Shown here piece after piece: positions 54,928 to 63,860 of a stretch of 64,000 nt of DNA. The stretch is from Prevotella sp. 885. GTDB taxonomy: Bacteria > Bacteroidota > Bacteroidia > Bacteroidales > Bacteroidaceae. The position numbers and the translations under genes were made by a program. A model generated the notes under the pieces. The model saw only the letters and a program-made list of their open reading frames with translations. It was not told the DNA's origin and did no database searches. The stretch is taken from positions 16,009-80,008 of the forward strand of contig NZ_NOVE01000012.1 in assembly GCF_002265625.1 (NCBI RefSeq), read 5' to 3'. Position 1 is the stretch's first letter; every line of letters starts with the position of its first letter.

Positions 54928-55070
54928 CGCGTGAAATGACAGTTCGCAGAACGATGATGTTTTGTGCGGACACAATGAGAATTTTTTCATCCATTACTAC
55001 TCGCGCGAGCGTAAGTATTGAAGCAGTCCTATTCAGTGTTTTTAGAACAGGAGTGTTGTCGTATTTACGT
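54919..55070 (+). promoter_or_regulatory. Shared 5' leader, copy 2 (aconitase operon)
   Basis: Matches the citD leader 49098-49260: TTTTGTGCG-ACACAAT (from 54960), TTACTACTCGCGCGAGCGTA (from 54994, exact for 28 bases), GGAGTGTTGTCGTATTTACG (from 55050). The stem GTTCGC (54942-54947) / GCGGAC (54966-54971) replaces GTACGC/GCGTAC of copy 1 with one A-T changed to T-G and all pairs kept; start-to-start distance is 24 in both. 173 nt follow to the acn ATG, with no gene. Confidence 0.6.
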
Positions 55071-55243
55071 GTTTTTACTAAAACAATAATCTTACACCAC
55101 ATCTCCAATACACATTTCTATATATACTGATATGGAACAAAACGATTAACTATATTTTATCACCCCAAACCTCTGGCAGTTTTGGCTGTCTCAAAGAATT
55201 AATAAAACCTTTAACTCTATAAAACTATAAACAATCTAACTTT

Positions 55244-57484
55244 ATGGTAGAAGTAATCAATCATGGAGTTTACCTCCTTAACGGCAAAGAAATCGTAAAC
55301 GAGTGTCAGACCCTTACCCCGGACGAGGCTCGCGAGAACACTATTACTTACGGCATCCTCCGTTCACACGACGTTGATGGATCGAAGGGCAACAAGATGC
55401 GCATCCGCTTTGACGCTATGATGTCACACGATATCACATACGTTGGTATCATCCAGACAGCACGCGCCAGCGGTCTCGAGGAGTTCCCGCTTCCTTATGC
55501 CATGACCAACTGCCACAACTCACTTTGTGCTGTTGGCGGTACAATCAACGAGGATGACCACGTTTTCGGTCTCTCTGCAGCTAAGAAGTACGGCGGTATC
55601 TATGTTCCTGCCAACCAGGCTGTCATCCACCAGTACGCTCGTGAGATGATGGTTAAGTGCGGCAACATGATCCTCGGATCTGACTCGCACACTCGTTACG
55701 GCTCACTCGGCAACATGGGTGTTGGCGAAGGTGGTGGCGAGCTCGTTAAGCAGCTCCTCAAGAACACTTGGGACATCAACGCTCCTGAGGTGGTTCTCGT
55801 ATGGCTCGAAGGCAAGCCCAAGAAGGGTGTTGGTCCTCACGACGTTGCCATCTCTCTCGTAAAGGCTACATTCGAGAGCGGCGTTGTTAAGAACAAGGTG
55901 CTCGAGTTTGCAGGCCCTGGCGTTAAGGAACTGCCTATCGACTTCCGTAACGGCATCGATATCATGACCACTGAGACCACTTGCTTGAGCTCTATCTGGG
56001 TAACAGACGAAGAGGTTAAGCACCACTACGAAATACATGAGCGTCCGCAGGACTTCAAGGAACTGAAGCCGGGCAACGTAGCTTACTACGATATGATGAT
56101 CCGCATCGACCTCTCTACACAGGAGGCTATGATTGCGCTGCCTTTCCACCCGTCTAACGCTGTTACCATCCACGAGCTTCAGGCTGATCCGGTTGGTATC
56201 CTCACACGCATCGAGGAAGACGCTAAGAAGCGTTTCGGCGACAAGGTAGACGTACACCTCGTTGACAAGATTGTTGACGGTAAGGTTTACGCAGACCAGG
56301 GCATCATCGCAGGTTGCTCAGGCGGTACATACGACAACCTCGCTGAGGCTGGCGCTATCCTTAAGGGCAAGAGCATCGGTAACGACTACTTTACAGCTTC
56401 TGCATATCCTCAGTCAACACCAGTATCTATGGCTGTTACTCGCGAAGGCATCACAGCTGACCTCATCGAGGCTGGCGTCGTAATGAAGCCCGCATTCTGC
56501 GGCCCTTGCTTCGGTGCTGGTGACGTTCCTTCTAACAACGGTCTGTCTATCCGCCACACCACACGTAACTTCCCCAACCGCGAAGGCTCAAAGCCGGGTC
56601 AGGGACAGCTCTCACTCGTGGCTCTTATGGACGCACGCTCTATCGCTGCTACAGCTGCTAACGGTGGCGTTATCACCGCAGCTACAGACGTTGAGTATGA
56701 GAACACACACAAGCCTTACGTTTACGACGACAAGATCTACAAGTGCCGCGTATACAACGGCTTCGGCAAGGCTCGTCCTGAGACAGAGCTTCGCTACGGT
56801 CCGAACATCAAGGACTGGCCTAAGATGTATCCGATGCAGGAGAACATGATGCTCGAACTCGCTGCCGTTATCCACGACCCCGTTACCACAACTGACGAGC
56901 TTATCCCGTCAGGCGAGACCAGCTCATACCGCTCTAACCCGTTGAAGCTTTCTGAGTTTGCTCTCTCACGCCGCGTACCTGAGTATGTAGGTCTGAGCAA
57001 GGAAATCCAGAAGCAAGACCTCGCACGCCGTGAGGGTAATGTGTCAGAGAACGTAGCTGCCGCCCTCAAGGCTGTTGGCGCTTCTGCTGAGAATACATCA
57101 TTCGGCTCTTGCGTATTCGCTAATCGTCCTGGTGACGGTTCGGCTCGTGAGCAGGCTGCTTCTTGCCAGAAGGTGCTTGGTGGCGACGCTAATGTTTGCT
57201 ACGAGTACGCTACAAAGCGTTATCGCTCTAACTGTATCAACTGGGGTATCGTTCCGTTCACCATCGCTAAGGACGTAGAGTTCAAGTTCGAGCAGGGCGA
57301 CAAGATCTTCGTTCCCGGCATCCGTGAGGCTATCCTCTCAGGTAAGGAGGAGATTGACGCACAGGTAATCGCTAAGGACGGCGTTCATCCGCTTCACCTC
57401 TTCTTCCAGAACCTCACCGCTAATGAGCGTCAAATCCTGGCAGACGGCTGCTTGATGAACTTCTATGCAGCAGCTAAGAAATAA
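55244..57484 (+). CDS. acn: Aconitate hydratase
   Basis: 746 residues. Interconverts citrate and isocitrate with a [4Fe-4S] cluster whose three ligands are visible: C247 in ETTCLSS, C419 and C422 in AFCGPCFG. Other marks: DSHTRYGSLGNMGVGEGG, AGCSGGTYDNL, and the swivel-domain end YEYATKRYRSNCINWGIVPF. It belongs to the Bacteroidetes-type hydratase branch rather than AcnA or AcnB of E. coli. icd follows after 52 bp; the shared leader upstream ties it to citrate lyase. Confidence 0.92.
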   Translation: MVEVINHGVYLLNGKEIVNECQTLTPDEARENTITYGILRSHDVDGSKGNKMRIRFDAMMSHDITYVGIIQTARASGLEEFPLPYAMTNCHNSLCAVGGTINEDDHVFGLSAAKKYGGIYVPANQAVIHQYAREMMVKCGNMILGSDSHTRYGSLGNMGVGEGGGELVKQLLKNTWDINAPEVVLVWLEGKPKKGVGPHDVAISLVKATFESGVVKNKVLEFAGPGVKELPIDFRNGIDIMTTETTCLSSIWVTDEEVKHHYEIHERPQDFKELKPGNVAYYDMMIRIDLSTQEAMIALPFHPSNAVTIHELQADPVGILTRIEEDAKKRFGDKVDVHLVDKIVDGKVYADQGIIAGCSGGTYDNLAEAGAILKGKSIGNDYFTASAYPQSTPVSMAVTREGITADLIEAGVVMKPAFCGPCFGAGDVPSNNGLSIRHTTRNFPNREGSKPGQGQLSLVALMDARSIAATAANGGVITAATDVEYENTHKPYVYDDKIYKCRVYNGFGKARPETELRYGPNIKDWPKMYPMQENMMLELAAVIHDPVTTTDELIPSGETSSYRSNPLKLSEFALSRRVPEYVGLSKEIQKQDLARREGNVSENVAAALKAVGASAENTSFGSCVFANRPGDGSAREQAASCQKVLGGDANVCYEYATKRYRSNCINWGIVPFTIAKDVEFKFEQGDKIFVPGIREAILSGKEEIDAQVIAKDGVHPLHLFFQNLTANERQILADGCLMNFYAAAKK

Positions 57485-57536
57485 TACAAATCAACCCTAA
57501 AGCCCAAATTAAAAACTAATAATCCTTATAAAAACT

Positions 57537-58748
57537 ATGGAAAAGAAAATTCAGATGACCACTCCTCTCGTAGAGATGGATGGCGACGAGATGACCAGAA
57601 TCTTGTGGAAGATGATCAAGGATGAGCTCATCACTCCGTTCGTTGACCTCAAGTCAGAATATTACGACCTCGGTCTTGTTAAGCGCGACGAGACTTCAGA
57701 CCAGATCACAAAGGACGCTGCTGAGGCTACAAAGCGTCTTGGTGTGGCTGTTAAGTGTGCTACCATCACACCTAACCACCAGCGTATGGACGAGTATAAG
57801 CTCCATCAGATGTGGAAGAGCCCGAACGGCACCATCCGTTCTATCCTCGACGGTACAGTGTTCCGCACACCTATCACCATCCCCAGCATCCATCCCGCAG
57901 TGAAGAACTGGGAGAAGCCTATCACTATCGCACGTCACGCTTACGGCGACGTTTACAAGAGCGTTGAGATTCGTGCTGAGGAGCCGGGCGTTGCCAAGCT
58001 CGTATTCGACGGCGAGAGCGGCAAGCACGAGGAGGTTGTTGTACACACCTTCAAGGGCGCTGGCGTTCTTCAGGCTATGCACAACACCGACAAGTCAATC
58101 CGTTCGTTCGCTCACTCTTGCTTCAAGTTCGCTCTTGACACCAACCAGAGCATCTGGTTCTCTACCAAGGACACCATCTCTAAGAAGTACGATGCACAGT
58201 TCAAGATTATCTTCTACGAGGTATTCGAGGAGTATAAGGAAGAGTTTGAGAAGCGCGGTCTGGAGTTCTTCTACACTCTCATCGACGACGCTGTAGCTCG
58301 CGTTATCCGCTCTAAGGGTGGCTTCATCTGGGCTTGCAAGAACTATGACGGCGACGTTATGTCTGACATGGTTTCTACAGCTTTCGGTTCACTCGCTATG
58401 ATGACTTCAGTGCTCGTTTCTCCTGATGGCAAGTACGAGTATGAGGCTGCTCACGGCACCGTTACACGTCACTACTACAAGTATCTGAAGGGTGAGGAGA
58501 CATCCACCAACCCGATGGCTACTATCTTCGCATGGAGCGGCGCATTGCGCAAGCGCGGTGAGCTTGACAACCTGCCCGAACTCGTTAACTTCGGCAACCA
58601 GCTTGAGGCAGCTTGCTTCGACACTCTCAACGAGGGCATCGTAACAAAGGACCTCGCCGGTCTTATGGAGGGCGTTGAACCTAAGACAATGAACTCTGCT
58701 GGCTTCATCGCAGCTATCCGCGAGCGCCTCGAGGGTCGTTTTGCATAA
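57537..58748 (+). CDS. icd: Isocitrate dehydrogenase, NADP-dependent
   Basis: 403 residues of the homodimeric, eukaryote-like IDH type II (PLVEMDGDEMTRILW, KSPNGTIRSILDGTVFR, KSKGGFIWACKNYDGDVMSD, EAAHGTVTRHYYKYLKG, TNPMATIFAWSGAL). Converts isocitrate to 2-oxoglutarate and NADPH, the entry to glutamate in organisms without a full citric acid cycle. A strong terminator follows. Confidence 0.95.
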   Translation: MEKKIQMTTPLVEMDGDEMTRILWKMIKDELITPFVDLKSEYYDLGLVKRDETSDQITKDAAEATKRLGVAVKCATITPNHQRMDEYKLHQMWKSPNGTIRSILDGTVFRTPITIPSIHPAVKNWEKPITIARHAYGDVYKSVEIRAEEPGVAKLVFDGESGKHEEVVVHTFKGAGVLQAMHNTDKSIRSFAHSCFKFALDTNQSIWFSTKDTISKKYDAQFKIIFYEVFEEYKEEFEKRGLEFFYTLIDDAVARVIRSKGGFIWACKNYDGDVMSDMVSTAFGSLAMMTSVLVSPDGKYEYEAAHGTVTRHYYKYLKGEETSTNPMATIFAWSGALRKRGELDNLPELVNFGNQLEAACFDTLNEGIVTKDLAGLMEGVEPKTMNSAGFIAAIRERLEGRFA

Positions 58749-58756
58749 ATAATACG

Positions 58757-58806
58757 AAGGGCTGACACGTTAGCATCATTATGATGCATGGCGTGTCAGC
58801 CCTTTC
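58757..58806 (+). terminator. Terminator after icd
   Basis: AAGGGCTGACACG / CGTGTCAGCCCTT stem; the loop itself holds an inner GCATCAT/ATGATGC hairpin. T-rich sequence follows. Confidence 0.88.
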
Positions 58807-59345
58807 TTTGTGTTTTTCATTATTATTATTATTATTTGTTCATCGTTCCTTCCTCTCCGTCACCTTGACGAAGAGGAGGACGATGGTCAAAAAAAGAATG
58901 ATTGTAGATAGGTCAGAGTTGTATAACTATTTTATGACTGTCTTTCCTATTTTGTGTCGTTTTGTCATATTGGTATTGCAAAAGTACAACAAAAAGTTAA
59001 TAAAACCAAGAAAAACATAGCATAATAAATTGTGAATATTTATGATGCTTTCATAGTGCTGGTTTTGTTGTATGTTTTTATTCCAATCTGTAAGCATAAT
59101 TCTAAAATATGCTTACAATCTGTAATATTATTATAAAATAACTGAAAATTCAATCCTCTTATGATTGGGAGTTGCTTAAATAGTTGTAATTTTGCAATCG
59201 TAAAAGGCTAATTAAGGTCAAAAGGTAAAAAGAAGACTGAAAATCAGGAGCCTTACGTTATGCTTTTGTCCGCATTCCGGGCGTTGCATAATGTCTTACA
59301 AAACAGAATTTAAGGATAAACTTCAGAACACAATATTATATTATT
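58807..59345. other. AT-rich spacer with a 10-bp inverted repeat
   Basis: No supported gene. Contains TGTAAGCATA (59089-59098) and its complement TATGCTTACA (59108-59117) nine bases apart, each next to the word CAATCTG, and the dapF promoter at 59165-59194. The 79-codon ORF 58781-59020 starts inside the terminator and is not credible. Confidence 0.6.
59165..59194 (+). promoter_or_regulatory. Promoter for dapF-dapL-glnN
   Basis: TTG (59165-59167), 19 bases, TAATTTTG (59187-59194). The leader to dapF is about 150 nt, with no terminator seen. Confidence 0.55.
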
Positions 59346-60200
59346 ATGAAGACAATGGACAAGATGGTCAGATTCACGAAGATGCATGGCGCAGGCAACG
59401 ACTATATATATGTTGACACCACTCGCTATGACATCCCGGACCCTTCTGCTGCCTCCATTGCGTGGAGTCGTTACCATACAGGTATCGGCAGCGACGGACT
59501 TGTTCTGATTGGCAATCCTGATGAGGGCGTTGACGCCGACTTCTCCATGCGCATCTTCAACGCTGACGGATCTGAAGCCATGATGTGCGGCAATGCGTCG
59601 CGCTGCATTGGCAAGTATGTCTATGAGAAAGGACTTACCACGAAGACGTCGGTGCGCCTCCAGACATTGTCAGGCGTTAAGACGCTTCATCTTCATTTAG
59701 GAACGGACGGTAGTGTGGAGAGTGTCACTGTGGACATGCTCAAGCCCGCTTTCCACGTTCCCGAACAGTACGACGAGACTGCCGGCGATACGCTTACGGC
59801 AGCTTTCCGCACCTTCCGTGGCACTTTCGTGTCTATGGGCAATCCTCACTTTGTCTGCTTTGTTGACGACATCAAGTCGCTCGACATCGCTCGTTTCGGC
59901 TCCATTTTAGAGAATGATGCGGCTTTTCCGCAGAGATGCAACATCGAGTTTGCCCAGGTTATGCCCGACGGCTCCATCCGTACAAGAGTGTGGGAGCGTG
60001 GCAGCGGCATCACTATGGCATGCGGAACCGGCGCTTGCGCTACAGCAGTGGCTGCCTTCATTGAGGAAAGGTCGTCACGTCGTTCTGCCATCATCATGGA
60101 TGGCGGCACACTAAACATTGAATGGAATGAAGCCGACGGGCATGTCTATATGACAGGTCCGGCGGCTTTTGTGTTTGAAGGAGAAATCGCATTGCCTTGA
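59346..60200 (+). CDS. dapF: Diaminopimelate epimerase
   Basis: 284 residues (ATG at 59355 or 59364 also possible). PLP-independent racemase, LL- to meso-diaminopimelate. Catalytic cysteines C81 in MMCGNASRC and C226 in [11 protein letters not shown], with [15 protein letters not shown] at the start. First gene of dapF-dapL-glnN (40-bp gap to dapL). Confidence 0.95.
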   Translation: MKTMDKMVRFTKMHGAGNDYIYVDTTRYDIPDPSAASIAWSRYHTGIGSDGLVLIGNPDEGVDADFSMRIFNADGSEAMMCGNASRCIGKYVYEKGLTTKTSVRLQTLSGVKTLHLHLGTDGSVESVTVDMLKPAFHVPEQYDETAGDTLTAAFRTFRGTFVSMGNPHFVCFVDDIKSLDIARFGSILENDAAFPQRCNIEFAQVMPDGSIRTRVWERGSGITMACGTGACATAVAAFIEERSSRRSAIIMDGGTLNIEWNEADGHVYMTGPAAFVFEGEIALP

Positions 60201-60240
60201 ATATAAGGCTTTCCCCATGATAAAAAAATAATCTAACGAT

Positions 60241-61479
60241 ATGGCATTAGTAAACGAGCATTTTCTGAAATTGTCCGACAATTATCTGTTTGCCGACATC
60301 GCCAAGAAGGTGAATGCCTTCAAGGTGTCGCACCCTCAGGTGCGTGTCATCAGTCTTGGCATAGGTGACGTAACGCAGCCGCTCTGCCCCGCTGTCATCG
60401 AGGCGATGCACAAGGCTGTGGACGAGATGGCTACGAAAGCCTCTTTCCACGGTTACGGCCCCGAGTGTGGCTACGACTTCCTTCGCGAAGCTATAGTCAA
60501 GAACGACTTTGCGCCGCGTGGTGTCAAGATTGACCCCACCGAGGTGTTCGTCAACGACGGAGCGAAGAGCGATACGGGCAACATCGGCGAGATCGTACGT
60601 TGGGACAATTCCATCGGCGTGACCGACCCTATCTATCCCGTATATATCGACTCTAACGTGATGTGCGGTCGTGCCGGAGTGCTGGAGAACGGACGCTGGA
60701 GCAACGTCAACTATCTGCCATGCACGGCGGAGAACAATTTCGTGCCGCAGATACCCGACCATCGTGTTGACATGATATATCTCTGCTATCCCAATAACCC
60801 CACGGGAACAGTGCTCCCGAAGGAGGAACTGAAGAAGTGGGTGCGCTATGCGCTTGACAACGACACCATCATCTTCTACGATGCTGCCTACGAAGCGTAT
60901 ATCCGCGATGCGGACATCCCTCACTCCATATACGAGATTAAGGGAGCACGCAAGTGCGCCATCGAGTTTCATAGCTACTCGAAGACAGCCGGATTCACCG
61001 GCGTGCGTTGCGGCTACACCGTCATACCGAAGGAGCTTACCGCTGTCACGCTTGACGGCACCCGCCGTGTGGAGCTCAATCATCTCTGGGACCGCCGACA
61101 GTCCACCAAGTTCAACGGCACGTCCTACATCTCGCAGCGTGCCGCCGCAGCCATCTACACGCCGGAAGGCAAGCGTCAGATACGTGCCACCATCGACTAC
61201 TATATGGACAATGCCCTCCTTATGCACAAGGCGCTCACCGATATGGGCTTCGAGGTGTTCGGCGGACGCAATGCCCCGTATCTCTGGGTGAAGACGCCGG
61301 ACGGCATCGGTTCTTGGAAGTTCTTCGAGCAGATGCTCTATGCCGTAGGCGTGGTCTGCACACCGGGCGTTGGCTTCGGACCGAGCGGCGAGGGCTATAT
61401 ACGCCTCACAGCGTTCGGCAACCGCGAGGACTGCGAGGAGGCAATGAGCCGCATCCGTGAATGGATGGCAAAGAAATAA
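60241..61479 (+). CDS. dapL: LL-diaminopimelate aminotransferase
   Basis: 412 residues, PLP fold type I. Makes LL-diaminopimelate from tetrahydrodipicolinate and glutamate in one step, bypassing the acylated route. PLP lysine K248 in FHSYSKTAGFTG; other marks ISLGIGDVTQPL, YPNNPTGTVL and YDAAYEAYI. Together with dapF it forms the last steps of the pathway for peptidoglycan meso-DAP and lysine. Confidence 0.96.
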   Translation: MALVNEHFLKLSDNYLFADIAKKVNAFKVSHPQVRVISLGIGDVTQPLCPAVIEAMHKAVDEMATKASFHGYGPECGYDFLREAIVKNDFAPRGVKIDPTEVFVNDGAKSDTGNIGEIVRWDNSIGVTDPIYPVYIDSNVMCGRAGVLENGRWSNVNYLPCTAENNFVPQIPDHRVDMIYLCYPNNPTGTVLPKEELKKWVRYALDNDTIIFYDAAYEAYIRDADIPHSIYEIKGARKCAIEFHSYSKTAGFTGVRCGYTVIPKELTAVTLDGTRRVELNHLWDRRQSTKFNGTSYISQRAAAAIYTPEGKRQIRATIDYYMDNALLMHKALTDMGFEVFGGRNAPYLWVKTPDGIGSWKFFEQMLYAVGVVCTPGVGFGPSGEGYIRLTAFGNREDCEEAMSRIREWMAKK

Positions 61480-61534
61480 GACAAGACAAACAAGACAATA
61501 AAAAGAATAACAACTATAAAATAAGAGAATAACA

Positions 61535-63724
61535 ATGGCAAATTTACGATTTGAGGTTGTAGCAGAAGCTTTCAAGAAGAAACCCCTTGAAGTGCTTGCA
61601 CCGATAGAACGACCCTCTGAGTTCTTCGGCAAGAACGTTTTCAACCGTGCGAAGATGTATAAGTATCTCCCGCGCGACGTCTATGAAAAGCTTATCGACG
61701 TAATCGACAACGGAGCACGTCTCGACCGCTCTATTGCTGATGCTGTCGCCAAAGGCATCAAGCAGTGGGCTGACGAGAACGGCGTGACACACTACACACA
61801 CTGGTTCCAGCCTCTTACCGAGGGTACAGCCGAGAAGCACGACGCTTTCATTGAGCACGACGGCAAGGGAGGCATGATAGAGGAGTTCTCCGGCAAGCTG
61901 CTCGTACAGCAGGAGCCTGACGCCAGCTCGTTCCCGAACGGTGGCATCCGCAATACCTTCGAGGCTCGCGGCTATTCGGCTTGGGATCCTACATCGCCCG
62001 TCTTCATCATCGACGACACGCTCTGTATCCCCACCATCTTCATCTCTTACACAGGCGAGGCTCTCGACTATAAGGCTCCGCTTCTCCGTTCCATCCACGC
62101 TGTCAGCGAGGCAGCCACAGAGGTATGCCATTACTTCTATCCTGATGTGAAGAAGGTGGTGTCAAACCTTGGTTGGGAGCAGGAGTATTTCCTCGTTGAC
62201 GAGGGACTCTATTCGGCTCGTCCTGACCTCATGCTCACAGGTCGTACGCTTATGGGACACGATTCTGCAAAGAACCAGCAGATGGACGATCATTACTTCG
62301 GCGCCATCCCTGAGCGCGTGCAGGCTTTCATGAAGGATCTTGAGATTCAGGCTCTCGAGCTTGGCATTCCCTGCAAGACCCGTCACAACGAGGTTGCGCC
62401 CAACCAGTTCGAGTTGGCTCCGATCTTCGAGGAGATGAACATTGCCATTGACCATAACATGCTGCTCATGTCTCTTATGAAGAAGGTGGCACGTCGCCAC
62501 GGCTTCCGCGTGCTGCTTCATGAGAAGCCGTTCGCAGGCGTAAACGGTTCGGGCAAGCACAACAACTGGAGTCTTTCCACCGACACCGGCATCCTGCTCC
62601 ACGGACCCGGCAAGACACCTGAGGACAGCCTCCGCTTCATCGTCTTCATCGTTGAGACCCTCGTGGCTGTATATAAGCACAACGGCCTGCTCAAGGCTTC
62701 CATCATGAGTGCCACCAACGCCCATCGTCTTGGCGCCAACGAGGCACCTCCAGCCATCATTTCTTCGTTCCTCGGCCATCAGCTCTCGGAGATTCTCCAG
62801 CACATCGAGACCTCTGACAAGGACGAACTCTTCAACGTGGCTGGCAAGCAGGGCATGAAGCTCGACATTCCTGAGATTCCTGAGCTGCTCATCGACAACA
62901 CCGACCGCAACCGTACTTCGCCTTTCGCCTTCACCGGTAACCGCTTCGAGTTCCGTGCCGTAGGTTCTGAGGCAAACAGCGCCAGCGCCATGATTGTCCT
63001 CAATACTGCCGTGGCTGAGGCTCTCCAGAACTTCAAGACTCGTGTGGACGCTCTCATTGCCAACGGTCTTGACAAGATAAGCGCCATCATCGAGGTGGTT
63101 CGTGATGACGTTAAGTACTGCAAGCCTATCCACTTCGAGGGCAATGGCTACTCAGAGGAATGGGTGGAAGAGGCAAAACGCCGCGGTCTTGACTGCGAGA
63201 CATCTTGCCCGAAGGTGTTCGAGCGCTACCTCGACGAGGACTCAATCCGCATGTTCGAGAGCCAGAACGTCATGACACGCAAGGAGCTTGAGGCCCGTAA
63301 CGAGGTGAAGTGGGAGACTTACACCAAGAAGATTCAGATTGAGGCACGCGTATTCGGCGACCTCTCAATGAACCATATCATCCCTGTCTGCACTCACTAT
63401 CAGAGCCAGCTCGCCAAGAACGTACAGAGCATGTACGACATCTTCCCCAAGGACCAGGCTGACAAGCTCACTTCTCGTAACAAGAAGATCATTGAGGAGA
63501 TAGCAGAGCGCACACAGCTCATCGAGTCGGGCGTGGAGGAACTGGTTGAGGCTCGTAAGGTGGCTAACCGCATCGAAGACGAGCATCTCAAGGCCATCGC
63601 TTACCACGACACCGTGGCACCGAAGATGGACGAGATCCGTTACCAGATAGACAAGCTGGAGCTTATCGTATCAGACGAACTCTGGACACTGCCTAAGTAT
63701 CGTGAGCTGCTCTTCATCCGATAG
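61535..63724 (+). CDS. glnN: Glutamine synthetase type III
   Basis: 729 residues, the large GS III class common in Bacteroidetes. Makes glutamine from glutamate, ammonia and ATP. Marks: FTHYTHWFQPLT-like THYTHWFQPL, PNGGIRNTFEARGYSAWDP, WEQEYFLVDEGLY (active-site Glu), KTRHNEVAPNQFELAPIFE, EKPFAGVNGSGKHNNWS, and NRTSPFAFTGNRFEFR. It follows dapL after 55 bp and so may be expressed with it. No adenylylation enzyme or PII gene is adjacent. Confidence 0.96.
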   Translation: MANLRFEVVAEAFKKKPLEVLAPIERPSEFFGKNVFNRAKMYKYLPRDVYEKLIDVIDNGARLDRSIADAVAKGIKQWADENGVTHYTHWFQPLTEGTAEKHDAFIEHDGKGGMIEEFSGKLLVQQEPDASSFPNGGIRNTFEARGYSAWDPTSPVFIIDDTLCIPTIFISYTGEALDYKAPLLRSIHAVSEAATEVCHYFYPDVKKVVSNLGWEQEYFLVDEGLYSARPDLMLTGRTLMGHDSAKNQQMDDHYFGAIPERVQAFMKDLEIQALELGIPCKTRHNEVAPNQFELAPIFEEMNIAIDHNMLLMSLMKKVARRHGFRVLLHEKPFAGVNGSGKHNNWSLSTDTGILLHGPGKTPEDSLRFIVFIVETLVAVYKHNGLLKASIMSATNAHRLGANEAPPAIISSFLGHQLSEILQHIETSDKDELFNVAGKQGMKLDIPEIPELLIDNTDRNRTSPFAFTGNRFEFRAVGSEANSASAMIVLNTAVAEALQNFKTRVDALIANGLDKISAIIEVVRDDVKYCKPIHFEGNGYSEEWVEEAKRRGLDCETSCPKVFERYLDEDSIRMFESQNVMTRKELEARNEVKWETYTKKIQIEARVFGDLSMNHIIPVCTHYQSQLAKNVQSMYDIFPKDQADKLTSRNKKIIEEIAERTQLIESGVEELVEARKVANRIEDEHLKAIAYHDTVAPKMDEIRYQIDKLELIVSDELWTLPKYRELLFIR

Positions 63725-63755
63725 TTTTTTTCAGAAGGAAACATATTACTTATAT

Positions 63756-63790
63756 AAAAAGCGGAGACTTTCACGGTCTCCGCTTTTTTT
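63756..63790 (+). terminator. Terminator after glnN
   Basis: AAAGCGGAGAC / GTCTCCGCTTT with a short loop TTTCACG-type and T-run to 63790. Confidence 0.88.
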
Positions 63791-63816
63791 GTCCTTGCGA
63801 AAAAAGTGGTAAATTA

Positions 63817-63860
63817 GGAGGCTATGGCGTCCCGCCATAGTCACGCACCCACGAACGCAG
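63817..63860. repeat. Hairpin repeat member (inverted orientation)
   Basis: AGGAGGCTATGGCG-TCC-CGCCATAG then TCACGCACCCACGAACG. It is the reverse complement of the members at 40087-40135 and 48991-49041, with almost full identity over about 44 bases. Confidence 0.85.

Noticed and set aside
58781..59020. 79-codon ORF after icd
   Set aside because: Starts inside the icd terminator stem; composition and sequence show no protein-like pattern.
60247..61644. 465-codon ORF opposite dapL
   Set aside because: Shadow frame of a well-supported gene; no own motifs or promoter.
62162..63133. 323-codon ORF opposite glnN
   Set aside because: Shadow frame of glutamine synthetase.
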